From assembly GCF_036711975.1 (NCBI RefSeq), contig NC_091976.1:9362001-9426000 (forward strand): DNA of 64,000 nucleotides, written 5' to 3'. Position numbers and translations under genes: made by a program. The stretch is from Onthophagus taurus. Lineage: Eukaryota > Arthropoda > Insecta > Coleoptera > Scarabaeidae. This document shows, in pieces, positions 63,299 through 64,000 of the stretch (its first letter is position 1; every line of letters starts with the position of its first letter). The notes below the pieces were generated by a model. It worked only from the letters and a program-made list of their open reading frames with translations. It was not told the DNA's origin and made no database searches.

Positions 63299-64000
63299 GA
63301 CATTGCGCGCGGTTTACGTTTGACACGTTCGGTTTCTAAAGTAAAACTGATTATGAGTTACGCGATACAATGCTTTCCTCGCCGGGGCGGAAGTGTCAAC
63401 TTACGACAATCGGCGCGGCGCATCACCAAGTAAAGTGCAATGCACCTCGCCGGCGGGAGTGTCAAGTTACAATCAATGCTGAGCAATGGAATAATTGACC
63501 TAAATGAAATGCTATACATATATATAATTAATATTAAGAAAGTAAAAAAAAATAATACAAATTATAAAATTTTTTAATGCGTTTTCATTAACAAAAATGA
63601 TGTACGTGAAAAAAAAAACATTTAAATAAAAGAAGGAAAAGGTTTCGGCGGCTCAGTGGTGATGTAAATTAACGAACTATATAATACAGACTTATTTAAT
63701 TTAATTTAATTTTACGCGAATTGAACCGATAGCTGCAAGGTGAAATATAAATACTTTAAAGACAATAAACCACTGAACCACCGAAACCTTTTCAATTTAA
63801 TATTAAAAGCCTAGCAGTTGAACGGAAATACAAACAAAAAAGATGCGTGTTTAAGAAATATATAAAACTTACTTATTTAATTGAATTTAAGCGGATTGAA
63901 TTGATGGCTGTAAGGTGAAATAGAAACAACAAAATGATGTGTTTAAGAAATACATTTGTTATTATTTAATTTTTAAGAATATATAATTTTTTATAATACA
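63299..64000. repeat. ~700-bp direct repeat, copy 2 (runs off the window)
   Basis: Nearly identical to 61820-62520; the few differences include ATGATGTACGTG for ATGATGTAAGTG. The window ends inside or at the edge of this copy, so another ORF copy may follow. Confidence 0.95.

Overview
This window looks like a piece of an insect (arthropod) nuclear genome made almost entirely of transposable elements. The evidence is the AT-rich background, env-bearing errantivirus-type Ty3/gypsy elements, P-element, piggyBac, Transib, hAT, mariner and pogo-type transposase remains, Penelope-like elements (PLEs) with GIY-YIG endonuclease, and two LINE lineages. I recognise no conventional host gene, rRNA or tRNA. 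The species cannot be fixed from sequence alone.

Layout. 1-6.1 kb: broken errantivirus-type element (ERV1; gag, pol, env, 3' LTR). 6.7-7.25 kb: three hammerhead-like ribozyme motifs. 8.47-9.75 kb: mariner-type element with long inverted ends. 10.1-10.6 kb: foldback repeat. 11.1-12.5 kb: dispersed repeat (copy 1) carrying three insertions. 12.52-22.98 kb: a complete but heavily nested gypsy element of CsRn1 type with 5-bp target duplication, itself holding a LINE, a MITE and a piggyBac element. 24.3-25.3 kb: P-element catalytic region. 25.4-26.3 kb: PLE remnant. 27.0-31.3 kb: third gypsy element. 31.3-33.2 kb: hAT with BED finger. 34.2-35.4 kb: second PLE, into which ERV2 (35.448-40.951 kb, two 244-bp LTRs) inserted. 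41.9-43.4 kb: copy 2 of the dispersed repeat, inverted. 44.7-45.5 kb: LINE 3' end. 47.6-49.0 kb: hammerhead motif and a pogo-type DNA-binding protein surrounded by GTTGACA boxes. 49.3-51.2 kb: complex foldback element. 51.4-57.1 kb: CR1-like LINE interrupted by a 2372-bp P-type element (51,489-53,860). 58.7-60.7 kb: broken Transib (RAG1-core relative). 60.8-61.2 kb: MITE. 61.4-64.0 kb: tandemly repeated locus with a small 101-residue reading frame and two perfect heat-shock elements.

The most noteworthy items are (i) a 2.4-kb P-type element with 8-bp target duplication and about 125-bp inverted ends whose only gene is a four-exon THAP plus coiled-coil protein with no catalytic domain, which resembles a repressor-type derivative; (ii) about nine hammerhead-like motifs on both strands, several with compensated stems, linked to PLE debris and to two ~690-bp inserts with 9-10 bp target duplications; (iii) two inverted paralogous repeat copies that serve as empty sites and define insertion boundaries; and (iv) the heat-shock-element tandem repeat upstream of an unknown small gene. 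The density and mixed orientation of elements would also fit a piRNA-cluster-like or pericentromeric region, which is inference only.
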